Below, in pieces: positions 1-7,034 of a stretch of 16,868 nt of DNA. A model generated the notes under the pieces. That model was not told the DNA's origin and made no database searches. It saw only the letters and a list, made by a program, of their open reading frames with translations. Source of the stretch: CAYVUM01 sp964619055 (lineage in GTDB: Bacteria > Pseudomonadota > Alphaproteobacteria > Rhodospirillales > Defluviicoccaceae); assembly GCA_964619055.1 (NCBI GenBank), contig CAZUDB010000064.1, positions 1 to 16,868 on the forward strand. The letters run 5' to 3'. The position numbers and the translations under genes were made by a program. Position 1 is the stretch's first letter. Each line of letters begins with the position of its first letter.

Positions 1-117
1 GTGCGCTTGGCACGGGATGCCGAACCGTCGCACACTGACGGCACAAGGCGGTGACAGGGCCGGGAACGCTTGGTGCTGTCTTGGGGCATGACCACAGTGA
101 TCAGGAAACAAGAGTCG

Positions 118-1218
118 ATGGATGGTGAGCCAGCACAGACTGCGGCTATGGGGTCCAATGGGGAAACCGAATCTTCCGATCCCTACATGCGCAATTTTTG
201 GTACATTGTTGCCGCAGGGACTGACCTGAAGCGGGGCAAGATGCTGGGCGTGCGTGTGTTGGACACGCCGCTCTTGGTCGGGCGGCTGGCCGATGGAGGT
301 GTGTTTGCGTTGCGCGATGTTTGTCCCCACCGGGGCATGCCGCTTCGATTCGGCTCTTTCGATGGGCAAGAGGTCACCTGCAGCTATCACGGTTGGCGTT
401 TCGGCCCGAACGGCCGATGTACGGCAGTTCCGTCCATGGCCGAGGGCCAGCACCTGAATGTAGAGCGGATCTCCTGTGGAGCACTTCCGTGCCGCGAAAG
501 CCAGGGCACGATCTGGGTCTGGTTCGCGCATGATCGCGGGCCGACGGACGAGGCGTCCTTGCCGCCGGTGCCAACGGTGCCGGACATGGGCGATATGGCA
601 CCTCGAGTCGCCATCAAGGTGACGTTTCCATGCGATGCAGACAATGCCACCTTCGGCCTGCTCGACCCGGTCCACGCCGCCTTCGTTCACACCTCGGCCT
701 GGTGGAAGAAATCGGCCCGAACTCTCCGCCCGAAACAGAAGGACTTCGAACTGACGCCGCTTGGCTTTCGGATGAAGCGCCACCAATTACCGCCGGAGAA
801 TCGGGCCTACCGCCTGCTCGGCAACCCAGTGACCTCCGAAATCACCAATGCCCTGCCGGGCTATCGCATGGAGCACATCAAGGGAAAGCGACATTCGGCC
901 GTTAGCCTGACGACGATCACGCCCGTTACCACGGACAGCACGACAGTGCACCAGTGCCTCTACTGGACCATGGACTATCTGGGACCCGTCATTCCGATGC
1001 TTCGCTGGCTGTCACGCAGTTTCCTGAATCAAGACATGACCGCCTTCACGCGCCTGACCGATGGTCTCGGCGATGCACGCCGGCCGATTCTGGTCGACGA
1101 CGCCGACACACAGATCAAGTGGTATCTGCAGGCGAAGCGCGCCTATCAACAAGCCCTGGCTGAGGGTCGCCCGTTCGAAAATCCGGTCCAGGTGCGTGCC
1201 CTTCGCTGGCGAAGCTAG
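118..1218 (+). CDS. Rieske 2Fe-2S aromatic ring-hydroxylating oxygenase, alpha-subunit type
   Basis: A 366-residue protein from ATG 118. The N-terminal Rieske domain shows C69-x-H71 (CPHRG) and C88-x2-H91 (CSYHGW), the four ligands of a 2Fe-2S cluster. The C-terminal catalytic domain shows D183-P-V-H186-x4-H191, the usual two His ligands of the mononuclear iron. Family members are cytoplasmic oxygenases that take electrons from a separate reductase and hydroxylate or O-demethylate aromatic or cyclic substrates (VanA-like and related). The substrate cannot be read from sequence, and no reductase or ferredoxin gene lies beside it here. The start is uncertain: in-frame TTG 70 and ATG 88 are also open. 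ATG 118 is preferred because AGGA lies 11 bases upstream and the extra N-terminus is not needed for the fold. It converges on hdaA with only 26 bases between. Confidence 0.9.
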   Translation: MDGEPAQTAAMGSNGETESSDPYMRNFWYIVAAGTDLKRGKMLGVRVLDTPLLVGRLADGGVFALRDVCPHRGMPLRFGSFDGQEVTCSYHGWRFGPNGRCTAVPSMAEGQHLNVERISCGALPCRESQGTIWVWFAHDRGPTDEASLPPVPTVPDMGDMAPRVAIKVTFPCDADNATFGLLDPVHAAFVHTSAWWKKSARTLRPKQKDFELTPLGFRMKRHQLPPENRAYRLLGNPVTSEITNALPGYRMEHIKGKRHSAVSLTTITPVTTDSTTVHQCLYWTMDYLGPVIPMLRWLSRSFLNQDMTAFTRLTDGLGDARRPILVDDADTQIKWYLQAKRAYQQALAEGRPFENPVQVRALRWRS

Positions 1219-1244
1219 CAGGTGCCGGATCGGGCGCATGCGGG

Positions 1245-1934
1245 CTAGGGGGTGTCATTCTCCGCCAGCACTGAGCGCGCCAGTGGCACGGTGATCGGGC
1301 GACCGCCGCTCAGGCTCGCCGTGTCGAGGCGGGCAACCAAATCGTGAGCCGCTGCGAACGAGCGCTCCATGCGCGCCAGCACGTAATCCAGCAAATCCTC
1401 CCGCACGGCCAACTGACGATCGTCAAACAGCTTGACCAGAACGGCCCGCAGCAACGTTTCGTCTGGGGCGGCGATCCCGACGGCGGGAGCCGCCAGCAGC
1501 CGAGACCGCAGATCGGCCAGGCGGATGCCCCACCGCGCCGGCGGAGTTCGGGTGGTCAGCAACATGGTTTTTACCTGCTCCCGGACACTGTTGATCAGAT
1601 GCAGAACCGGCCGTTCCAGGTCGGGCGATAGCGCCGCATCCATATCCTCCAAGGCCAACGCCGGCGCATGGGCGAGCAGGTCGTGTGGCGCCGTTTCCGC
1701 GAGCGTTGGCCACGAAACGGCTTGTGCGCCCGAGCGCCGCACGAACCGGGTCGTCAGGTGGCTTTTGCCGCTTCCCGCGGGACCGAAGAGAATGAGAACC
1801 GGAGCCGGCCAGTGCGGCCACCGGTCGACCCAGGCGACGGCAGCGCGGTTGCAATCGGCCACCAGAAAATCAGCAGTGGCATGCGAGATCCGATGGGGGA
1901 GGCCAAGGGTGAGCTGCGCCGGGCGCTCGCTCAC
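1245..1934 (-). CDS. hdaA: HdaA-like DnaA regulatory inactivator (AAA+ ATPase)
   Basis: A 229-residue DnaA-like AAA+ protein lacking the DnaA C-terminal DNA-binding domain. The N-terminus carries QLTLGLP (residues 7-13), matching the sliding-clamp-binding motif of Hda proteins. The Walker A motif GPAGSGKS is at residues 51-58, and ALEDMDAAL supplies a Walker B-like segment. Known family role: bound to the beta clamp, Hda stimulates ATP hydrolysis by DnaA and so blocks re-initiation of replication. Translation starts at GTG 1934, which overlaps the TGA of the upstream permease gene (GTGA), so the two are probably translationally coupled. An AI-2E permease followed by hdaA near purM/purN is a common alphaproteobacterial arrangement. 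Confidence 0.92.
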   Translation of the reverse strand: MSERPAQLTLGLPHRISHATADFLVADCNRAAVAWVDRWPHWPAPVLILFGPAGSGKSHLTTRFVRRSGAQAVSWPTLAETAPHDLLAHAPALALEDMDAALSPDLERPVLHLINSVREQVKTMLLTTRTPPARWGIRLADLRSRLLAAPAVGIAAPDETLLRAVLVKLFDDRQLAVREDLLDYVLARMERSFAAAHDLVARLDTASLSGGRPITVPLARSVLAENDTP

Positions 1935-3046
1935 GGCGCGGCCTTTTCCTCATCGGGGCTGGATGGTTTGCTTGTCTCAGCTTCCGAGTCGTCGCCGAAC
2001 AGGTCACTCTCCCGGTAGCGGTCAACGGCGTAGCGTGTGATGACGCCGATGGCCGCCGCCGCCGGCACGGCCAGCAGCACGCCCGTGAAGCCGAAGGCCG
2101 TACCACCCGCCATCAGTGCGAACAATACCCAGGCCGGATGGAGTCCGACCCGGGAGCCGACCAGCTTGGGCACTAGAAGAGCATCCTGGAGGATTTGTCC
2201 TGTTCCGAACACGAGGGCAACGCCCAGGATGGGGGGCCAGCTGTCAAACTGGGCCAAGGCCAGGCCGAGTGCGGTGCCGACTCCAACAATCGTACTGACG
2301 TAGGGAATAAAGGCGATCAATCCGGCGCCGATTCCCACCACCAGCCCGAAATCCAAGCCGACGATGGATAGGCCCACCGAAAACCAAGTTGCCAAAACCA
2401 GGCACACGAGTGCCTGTCCGCGCACGAAGCCGGACAAACGTTCATCGATCTCGCGAGCCAGGGTGCGCACCGTCTCCACGGCCCGTCGCGGTAACAGACT
2501 GTCCACACGCTCGACCATGCGATCCCAATCCCGCAGCAGGTAGAACGCCACCAGCGGCATGATCACCAGGATCGAGAGCAGATTGACCAGGGCAAGGCTG
2601 CTGCCGAGCAGGCGGCCGGCCAAGTCGCCAACCAATCCAAACACGTCGCCGATGCCGGTTCGAAGGGCTTCGCGCAGGCGTTCCGCCATCTCTGGCGACA
2701 ACCGATACTGCAACTCCGCCAATTGCGGTTTCAAGAAGGCGCGAAGCTGATCGAGATAGTCAGGTATCCTGGAGGCGAGTTCCGCCAACTGGTGCACCAA
2801 GACGGGGACGAGGAGGACGACAACGGCCGTCGCAAGCGACAAGAAAACAAGAACGATCAGCCCCGCCGCGACCCCGCGGGGACAGCCGATGGCCTCCAGG
2901 CGATCGGCAAGCGGATCGAGGAAGTAGGCGATGACCATGCCCGCGATGAACGGCCACAGGGCACCTTGGAGAGCGTCAAGGATCAGGACAGCGAGAACGC
3001 CACCGCCGACCCACAGCAACGTTTCGCGCAGGGCAGGGATTGCCAT
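1931..3046 (-). CDS. AI-2E/PerM-family membrane transporter
   Basis: A 371-residue polytopic membrane protein. Hydrophobic segments fall at about residues 10-40, 60-85, 150-175, 215-245, 250-270, 275-300 and 310-340. Family-typical sequences are visible: FYLLRDWDRM after the central helix, FIPYVS near the middle of the C-terminal half, and VPKLVGSRVGLHPAW late. The protein ends in a hydrophilic, acidic tail (about 345-371). Family members include PerM, YdiK and TqsA; the transported substrate is unknown for most, and autoinducer-2 export should not be assumed. It starts 18 bases after the DUF2066 stop and overlaps hdaA by 4 bases, so all three genes are probably one transcript. No clear Shine-Dalgarno precedes ATG 3046. 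Confidence 0.9.
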   Translation of the reverse strand: MAIPALRETLLWVGGGVLAVLILDALQGALWPFIAGMVIAYFLDPLADRLEAIGCPRGVAAGLIVLVFLSLATAVVVLLVPVLVHQLAELASRIPDYLDQLRAFLKPQLAELQYRLSPEMAERLREALRTGIGDVFGLVGDLAGRLLGSSLALVNLLSILVIMPLVAFYLLRDWDRMVERVDSLLPRRAVETVRTLAREIDERLSGFVRGQALVCLVLATWFSVGLSIVGLDFGLVVGIGAGLIAFIPYVSTIVGVGTALGLALAQFDSWPPILGVALVFGTGQILQDALLVPKLVGSRVGLHPAWVLFALMAGGTAFGFTGVLLAVPAAAAIGVITRYAVDRYRESDLFGDDSEAETSKPSSPDEEKAAP

Positions 3047-3064
3047 AACGTGCCGGCGAACCGC

Positions 3065-4261
3065 TTACGGTGTGCCCGAAGACGTGGTTGCCGGCATCAG
3101 GAGCCAGCCACTCGCATCCTGAACCAGGGCAAGCTGGGAAAACGCTAGCGCCTCGTTCAATCGATCGATGCTGCCGGTGTAATGCAGATTAATCCGCACC
3201 TCCTTCTGTGCCAGCATGACCACGTCCACGTCCTCGATAGCCGATGTGGCGCGCAGCCGCTGCTGGACGACCATCCAATCGCGCAGTCCATCGATGGCAA
3301 CGCTGACCGGAAGGACCGCAGGCCCGCCCAGGTCCCGCTCCTCGTCCGCGGAGTCGCGCTCGCCAGAGCGAATCGCAGCCGCGACCGATTGAACACCTCG
3401 ATCCAGAAGGGCCAAATCGGACCCGTCACCTGCGATGCGTTCGCTCACGATCTGGGCGGAATTGGCACCGTCATGGGCGATTGCGGTGATCGTCAAGCCT
3501 TCAGCGCCGCCACGATCGTCGGGTTGCGTGGACGCAACCGCCACGATCACCTCCTTGGCGCCATAATCGCTGGCCAAATCGCGCAAGCCAGCTCGATCCC
3601 CCGCCATAGCCTGTTCGGCCGAGATCGTCGCTAGGTCATCCAGGCCGCCATCGGGCAGTATCAGCGTCGTTTCGCCCTCCCGATTGAGCATTGCCACCCA
3701 CGCCTCCCGCCAAGGGTTCGGGTGGTCCCACAAAACTGTGCTGACACCGTTCTGATAAACCGGCAACACCATGATGGTCGGGGGCGGAGCTGGCGTTGCA
3801 GCCACCTCGATGCCGTAGTCCGAAAGCCAGAGCCTCACAACATCCGGCCGAAACCGGACGGAAAACTCACCCACATAGCGGCTTGCGGACGCCTTCTCGC
3901 TGGTCACCGCGAGGTCAGAGACGAGATCCGTTATGACAGCGGGATCAAGGGTACCGATGCGCGCCCGTTCCTCTGGCGTGATCAGGCCCGCGAGCATTTG
4001 ATCGAACGCCATTTGCTCGGCTCTCTGGATCGCCTCACTACGGGCCTCCGACGCAGGTTTTCCGGAGAGAGCCACCGTGATCCCCGTGACCACAAAACGG
4101 TCATCATCAGCGCGAGCGGTCGTCGCCGCGAGCAGAACGATGAGGAGCGTAACGGCACTGGCCAGCCACAGCCCCGATTTACTGCGGGCCGGGATGAAAG
4201 CGGATAGTGCGGCAGCGCGCGAAAGTCGACGGTAGCATGGAAGGAGCGCGTGAACGGTCAT
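3065..4261 (-). CDS. DUF2066 domain-containing protein, exported or membrane-anchored
   Basis: A 398-residue protein from ATG 4261. A basic N-terminus is followed by a hydrophobic stretch (SGLWLASAVTLLIVLLAATT, about residues 29-48) ending in ARA-DD, which looks like a signal peptide cleavage site after a long n-region or else a signal anchor. The segment VTGITVALSGKPASEAR and the rest of the N-terminal half fit the DUF2066 family, whose function is unknown. The C-terminal half has alternating short hydrophobic strands (RINLHYTGSIDRLNEAL) and no catalytic motif that I recognise. It heads the leftward group with the AI-2E permease and hdaA and is divergent from purM. GTG 4297 is a possible upstream start, but it would run back across the purM 5' end. 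No good ribosome-binding site is seen for either. Confidence 0.82.
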   Translation of the reverse strand: MTVHALLPCYRRLSRAAALSAFIPARSKSGLWLASAVTLLIVLLAATTARADDDRFVVTGITVALSGKPASEARSEAIQRAEQMAFDQMLAGLITPEERARIGTLDPAVITDLVSDLAVTSEKASASRYVGEFSVRFRPDVVRLWLSDYGIEVAATPAPPPTIMVLPVYQNGVSTVLWDHPNPWREAWVAMLNREGETTLILPDGGLDDLATISAEQAMAGDRAGLRDLASDYGAKEVIVAVASTQPDDRGGAEGLTITAIAHDGANSAQIVSERIAGDGSDLALLDRGVQSVAAAIRSGERDSADEERDLGGPAVLPVSVAIDGLRDWMVVQQRLRATSAIEDVDVVMLAQKEVRINLHYTGSIDRLNEALAFSQLALVQDASGWLLMPATTSSGTP

Positions 4262-4303
4262 TGCATGGCGAACGGGTTGGGATATGTTCGAATACACGGA
4301 TTA

Positions 4304-5437
4304 ATGACCACCTTAGCACGTAACGGGGAGGGAGGAAGCATTCCGCATCGAACCTACAGGCAGGCCGGTGTCGACATTGAGGCCGGTGGCGCCTTCGTGA
4401 ATGCCATCGCTCCTCTGGCGCGAGCCACCGGCCGTCCCGGCGCCTTGGGCAGCCTGGGTGGATTCGCCGCCGTCTTCGATCCGCGGGCCGCAGGATACGA
4501 CGACCCGCTGTTGGTGGCGGCCACGGACGGCATCGGCACCAAAGTGAAGATCGCGACGGCCGTTGACCGGTTTGACACCGTCGGAATCGACCTGGTCGCC
4601 ATGTGCGTTAACGATTTGGTAGTGACAGGTGCTGAGCCGCTGTTTTTCCTCGATTACTACGCCTCCAGTCACCTGGACGTGGCGGTGGGTACGGCGATCG
4701 TCGCTGGTATCGCCGAGGGTTGCCGACGGGCCGACTGTGCCTTGATCGGCGGTGAGACCGCGGAGATGCCGGGCCTCTATGACGGTCGCGATTTCGATCT
4801 GGCCGGCTTCGCCGTTGGCGCGGTCGAGCGAGATCAAGTGCTAACGGGTGAGCATGTCTCAGCCGGGGATATCGTTCTCGGTCTCGCCTCCGACGGCTTA
4901 CATGCCAACGGCTTCTCGTTGGTTCGTGCCCTGGTCGATAACTTGGCATTGGCGTATGCCGGGCCGGCCCCGTTCGCTCCGGAGCAGAGCTTGGGCGCGG
5001 CCCTCTTGAAGCCGACACGAATCTACGTCCGCCCGTGCCTCTCCGCGTTGCGCTCAACCCGGTGTCGATCCGCGATCCATGCGTTGGCGCACATCACCGG
5101 AGGTGGCCTGATCGACAACATCCCGCGGGTGATTCCGGCGGGTTTGTCCGTGCACCTCGACGCCGGGGCATGGCCGCTTCCCGCCGTCTTAGAGTGGATT
5201 GCGGGCGTTGGCGCCATCGACTCCAATGAGTTGGCGCGCACCTTCAACTGTGGCCTTGGCATGGTGGTTGTCGTTGCGGCGCCCGAGGCGACTGCTGTCG
5301 CGGATGCGTTTGAGGCGGCGGGTGAGACCGTTTGGCGGATCGGCGAGGTGGTGCCGGCCGAAGACGTCAGTGCACGCGTCATGATCTCGGGCCACGGCGC
5401 CGCGTGGGCGCCGGCCGCGATGGTCCGAGGGGATTGA
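4304..5437 (+). CDS. purM: Phosphoribosylformylglycinamidine cyclo-ligase (AIR synthetase)
   Basis: Step 5 of de novo purine synthesis: ATP-dependent ring closure of FGAM to AIR in the cytosol. From ATG 4304 the protein is 377 residues. Signature segments are AGVDIEAG (21-28), DGIGTK (75-80), MCVNDL (100-105), LFFLDYYA (113-120), GGETAEMPG (149-157) and HITGGGL (263-269), all typical of PurM. The true start is unclear. GTG 4250 follows AAGGAG at only 3 bases, ATG 4265 and ATG 4304 have no obvious Shine-Dalgarno, and the strongest one (GGGGAGGGAGGA, 4325-4336) lies just before an in-frame ATT at 4340. That ATT would give a more typical short N-terminus (PHRTYRQAG). It is divergent from DUF2066 and one base upstream of purN, so co-transcribed with it. 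Confidence 0.95.
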   Translation: MTTLARNGEGGSIPHRTYRQAGVDIEAGGAFVNAIAPLARATGRPGALGSLGGFAAVFDPRAAGYDDPLLVAATDGIGTKVKIATAVDRFDTVGIDLVAMCVNDLVVTGAEPLFFLDYYASSHLDVAVGTAIVAGIAEGCRRADCALIGGETAEMPGLYDGRDFDLAGFAVGAVERDQVLTGEHVSAGDIVLGLASDGLHANGFSLVRALVDNLALAYAGPAPFAPEQSLGAALLKPTRIYVRPCLSALRSTRCRSAIHALAHITGGGLIDNIPRVIPAGLSVHLDAGAWPLPAVLEWIAGVGAIDSNELARTFNCGLGMVVVVAAPEATAVADAFEAAGETVWRIGEVVPAEDVSARVMISGHGAAWAPAAMVRGD

Positions 5438-5438
5438 C

Positions 5439-6104
5439 GTGGCACGGCTGCCGGTGGCGGTGCTGATTTCCGGGCGGGGGTCGAACCTAAGCGCCCTGAT
5501 CGAAGCGGCGTCGGAGGACGACTACCCGGCGGAGATCGCGCTCGTCATCTCGAATGTTGCAGGCGCAGGCGGATTGGTCCACGCGGCGGCCGCCGGCATT
5601 GCCTGTCAGACCATCCAGCATACGGACTTTGCCGATCGAGAGTCTTTCGAGGACGCCATAAACGACGCCCTCAAACGGGCTGGCGTGGAGTTGGTGTGCC
5701 TGGCCGGGTTCATGCGGTTGCTGACCGAGAATTTCGTTACGCGCTGGCGAGACCGACTGATCAACATCCACCCGTCATTGCTCCCGGCGTTTCGCGGGTT
5801 GCACGTCCACGAGCGGGTTCTCGCCTATGGCGCCCGGTTCAGCGGCTGCACGGTCCATTTCGTGCGCCCGGCGATGGACGATGGTCCGATCCTTATTCAG
5901 TCGGCCGTTCCGGTGCATTCCGACGACGATGCCGCAACACTGGCGGCACGTGTGCTCGCCGAGGAGCACATCATCTATCCCATGGCCGTGCAGCTTATCG
6001 CCGAACAGCGAGTGCGCGTGGTCAATGAAAAGGTGATGATCGCCGGCGCCGCCAGTCCGCGCGGCGCGGTTGTCAATCCGGCTCCTCGCCGGCGGACGTC
6101 ATAA
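5439..6104 (+). CDS. purN: Phosphoribosylglycinamide formyltransferase 1
   Basis: Step 3 of purine synthesis: transfer of formyl from 10-formyl-tetrahydrofolate to GAR. The 221-residue protein opens with the phosphate-binding SGRGSNLSAL (11-20). It contains the catalytic N109-x-H111 in INIHPSLLPAF and the catalytic Asp in AMDDGPI (D147 by alignment to the E. coli D144 position). GLHVHERVLAYG (120-131) is the conserved post-catalytic stretch. The start is GTG 5439, one base after the purM TGA, with GAGGGG about six bases upstream. The last 15-20 residues (SPRGAVVNPAPRRR) are a basic tail beyond the usual fold. It converges on ndk, and no clear terminator is visible in the 51-base gap. Confidence 0.95.
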   Translation: MARLPVAVLISGRGSNLSALIEAASEDDYPAEIALVISNVAGAGGLVHAAAAGIACQTIQHTDFADRESFEDAINDALKRAGVELVCLAGFMRLLTENFVTRWRDRLINIHPSLLPAFRGLHVHERVLAYGARFSGCTVHFVRPAMDDGPILIQSAVPVHSDDDAATLAARVLAEEHIIYPMAVQLIAEQRVRVVNEKVMIAGAASPRGAVVNPAPRRRTS

Positions 6105-6155
6105 GCAACGTCCGCGCATATAGACCGAAAGCAATCGTGAAGCGACGCGATCGAC

Positions 6156-6578
6156 TTAGCCGACGATATCGAAGCCCGAGAAAAAGAAGCGAATTTCGAT
6201 TTCGGCGTTTTCCGGCGAGTCAGAGCCGTGAACCGAGTTTTCCTGGACGTTCAGACCAAAGGCCTTGCGAACCGTGCCCTCGTCGGCGTTGGCGGGATTA
6301 GTGGCCCCCATGATTTCGCGGTTGCGCTGGATCGCGTTCTCGCCTTCGAGAACTTGGACGACGACGGGCTCGGAGCACATGTAGTCGCACAGCTCACCGT
6401 AGAAAGCTCGTTCACGATGCACGGCGTAGAACTGCTCGGCTTGGTCGCGCGTCAGGCGCACACGCCGCTGAGCGACGATTCTAAGGCCGCCGTCCTCGAA
6501 CAGGGCGTTGATTTTGCCGGTGATGTTGCGCTTGGTGGCATCCGGCTTGATGATCGACAAGGTCCGCTCGACGGCCAT
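6156..6578 (-). CDS. ndk: Nucleoside diphosphate kinase
   Basis: A 140-residue kinase that equilibrates nucleoside di- and triphosphates through a phosphohistidine. The N-terminus ERTLSIIKPDA and the active site NSVHGSD (phosphorylated His H117) are diagnostic, and FYGELCDYM and MGATNPANADEGTVRK match the family. ATG 6578 is chosen because GGAGG lies 6 bases upstream (6585-6589); the open frame continues to 6623 but without family similarity. A sigma70-like promoter lies at 6722-6750, which implies a leader of about 135 nt. Functionally it fits beside the convergent purine genes, though it is transcribed separately. Confidence 0.97.
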   Translation of the reverse strand: MAVERTLSIIKPDATKRNITGKINALFEDGGLRIVAQRRVRLTRDQAEQFYAVHRERAFYGELCDYMCSEPVVVQVLEGENAIQRNREIMGATNPANADEGTVRKAFGLNVQENSVHGSDSPENAEIEIRFFFSGFDIVG

Positions 6579-6721
6579 AACTATCCTCCGATCGCACTGC
6601 AGGATGGAGCGTCTTGACACCACCGGACGCAGCCAACGGGCCTGATCTGGTCGCGGACGCCCCTTGGGATTCCCCCCCTCTTCCTTCCGAACCGCGAAGC
6701 GTTGCGCTCCAGAGTTCCGGC

Positions 6722-6750
6722 CTTATAGGCCCGCAGCCCGCAGCCCGCAA
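6722..6750 (-). promoter_or_regulatory. Predicted sigma70-type promoter for ndk
   Basis: On the minus strand TTGCGG (6745-6750) and TATAAG (6722-6727) are separated by exactly 17 bases. The expected start near 6715 leaves a leader of about 135 nt before ndk. The spacer holds short GC-rich repeats (GGGCTGC twice). The assignment rests on sequence match and spacing only. Confidence 0.65.
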
Positions 6751-6797
6751 CCGCTTCGGTGGTTGCGAACGGTTCCGATGGCCCGACCGAGGGTTGG

Positions 6798-6826
6798 AAA
6801 AAAAAGGGGGCCAGCGAACTGGCCCC
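6798..6826 (-). terminator. Intrinsic terminator of sRNA copy A
   Basis: Minus strand GGGGCCAG, loop TTCG, CTGGCCCC (8 perfect base pairs, 6807-6826), followed by C and eight T (6798-6805). This is a textbook rho-independent terminator. It also protects the downstream ndk promoter from read-through. Confidence 0.9.
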
Positions 6827-6875
6827 AGTTGGTGCTCTTGAGGGAAGGGAGAACATCGGATGGCAGAGCCATCCA
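6798..6875 (-). ncRNA. Candidate small RNA, copy A (about 78 nt)
   Basis: Read on the minus strand from a predicted start near 6875. First comes a 5' hairpin GGATGGC-CTC-TGCCATCC-like fold (6858-6874). A CU-rich unpaired core follows, GTTCTCCCTTCCCT (about 6841-6854), then AAGAGCAC and a terminator hairpin with a UUCG loop and a run of eight T (6798-6826). The whole plan recurs in copy B 153 bases away. The core is identical in both, while the hairpin loops and terminator stems differ yet keep pairing, which argues for an RNA product. The core is complementary to a Shine-Dalgarno-like sequence, suggesting a trans-acting regulator of translation. This resembles in general style the CU-rich-loop sRNAs of other alphaproteobacteria, but I do not recognise the family. 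A start is inferred from the promoter, not measured. Confidence 0.75.
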
Positions 6876-6881
6876 AGGACT

Positions 6882-6924
6882 GGTATAGGTGGCAGCCGTC
6901 CAGAAAACTGTGAGGCGTGCCACA
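6882..6924 (-). promoter_or_regulatory. Predicted CRP-type class II promoter of sRNA copy A
   Basis: The operator at 6909-6924 reads TGTGA-GGCGTG-CCACA on the plus strand, one mismatch from the CRP consensus TGTGA-N6-TCACA. The -10 box TATACC lies at 6882-6887. With a start 6 bases later (about 6875), the operator centre (6916.5) sits at -41.5, the standard class II activator position, and no good -35 box is present. The same spacing occurs in copy B. Confidence 0.65.
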
Positions 6925-6944
6925 AATATTCATAAATAATTGTG
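6921..6944. repeat. AT-rich imperfect 24-bp palindrome between the two sRNA units
   Basis: The segment starts CACAA and ends TTGTG. 10 of its 12 base pairs are symmetric, and the middle is almost pure A/T (TATTCATAAATA). It overlaps the distal end of the copy A operator and is centred 16 bp upstream of it. It may be a second operator, an UP element, or simply AT-rich spacer. Copy B has no counterpart. Confidence 0.5.
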
Positions 6945-6953
6945 ACTGTGGAC

Positions 6954-6980
6954 AAAAAAATGGGCCGGCAAGCCGGCCCA
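6954..6980 (-). terminator. Intrinsic terminator of sRNA copy B
   Basis: Minus strand TGGGCCGG, loop CTTG, CCGGCCCA (8 pairs, 6961-6980) followed by seven T (6954-6960). The stem sequence differs from copy A, but fold and position are the same. Confidence 0.9.
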
Positions 6981-7028
6981 AGTTGTGCTCTTAAGGGAAG
7001 GGAGAACTCCGGATGGCATCACCATCCG
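6954..7028 (-). ncRNA. Candidate small RNA, copy B (about 75 nt)
   Basis: The same architecture as copy A on the minus strand. The predicted start is near 7028. The 5' hairpin GGATGG-TGATG-CCATCC lies at 7011-7027. GTTCTCCCTTCCCT follows at about 6994-7007, then AAGAGCAC, then the terminator stem GGGCCGG-CTTG-CCGGCCC and a T run (6954-6980). Compared with copy A the core is unchanged over 14 bases and the octamer over 8, while loop and terminator sequences have diverged. Both units lie head to tail with a 153-bp period, so they arose by tandem duplication and have been kept. No start codon with a ribosome-binding site lies on this strand, so a non-coding product is the simplest reading. Confidence 0.75.
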
Positions 7029-7034
7029 TCATGA

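Noticed and set aside
1432..2040. 202-codon plus-strand open frame opposite hdaA
   Set aside because: It is antisense to a clear HdaA/permease gene pair, is rich in Arg/Ser/Ala as expected for a GC-rich shadow frame, and matches no family.
1931..3046. Autoinducer-2 exporter and quorum-sensing role for the permease
   Set aside because: The family name is historical; no luxS or AI-2 genes are in the window and most members have no proven AI-2 activity.
6105..6155. Terminator between convergent purN and ndk
   Set aside because: No GC hairpin with a T run on either strand could be found in the 51 bases.
6798..7030. CRISPR-like or REP-type repeat array
   Set aside because: There are only two units with a 153-bp period, with internal promoter, core and terminator structure and no unique spacer pattern.
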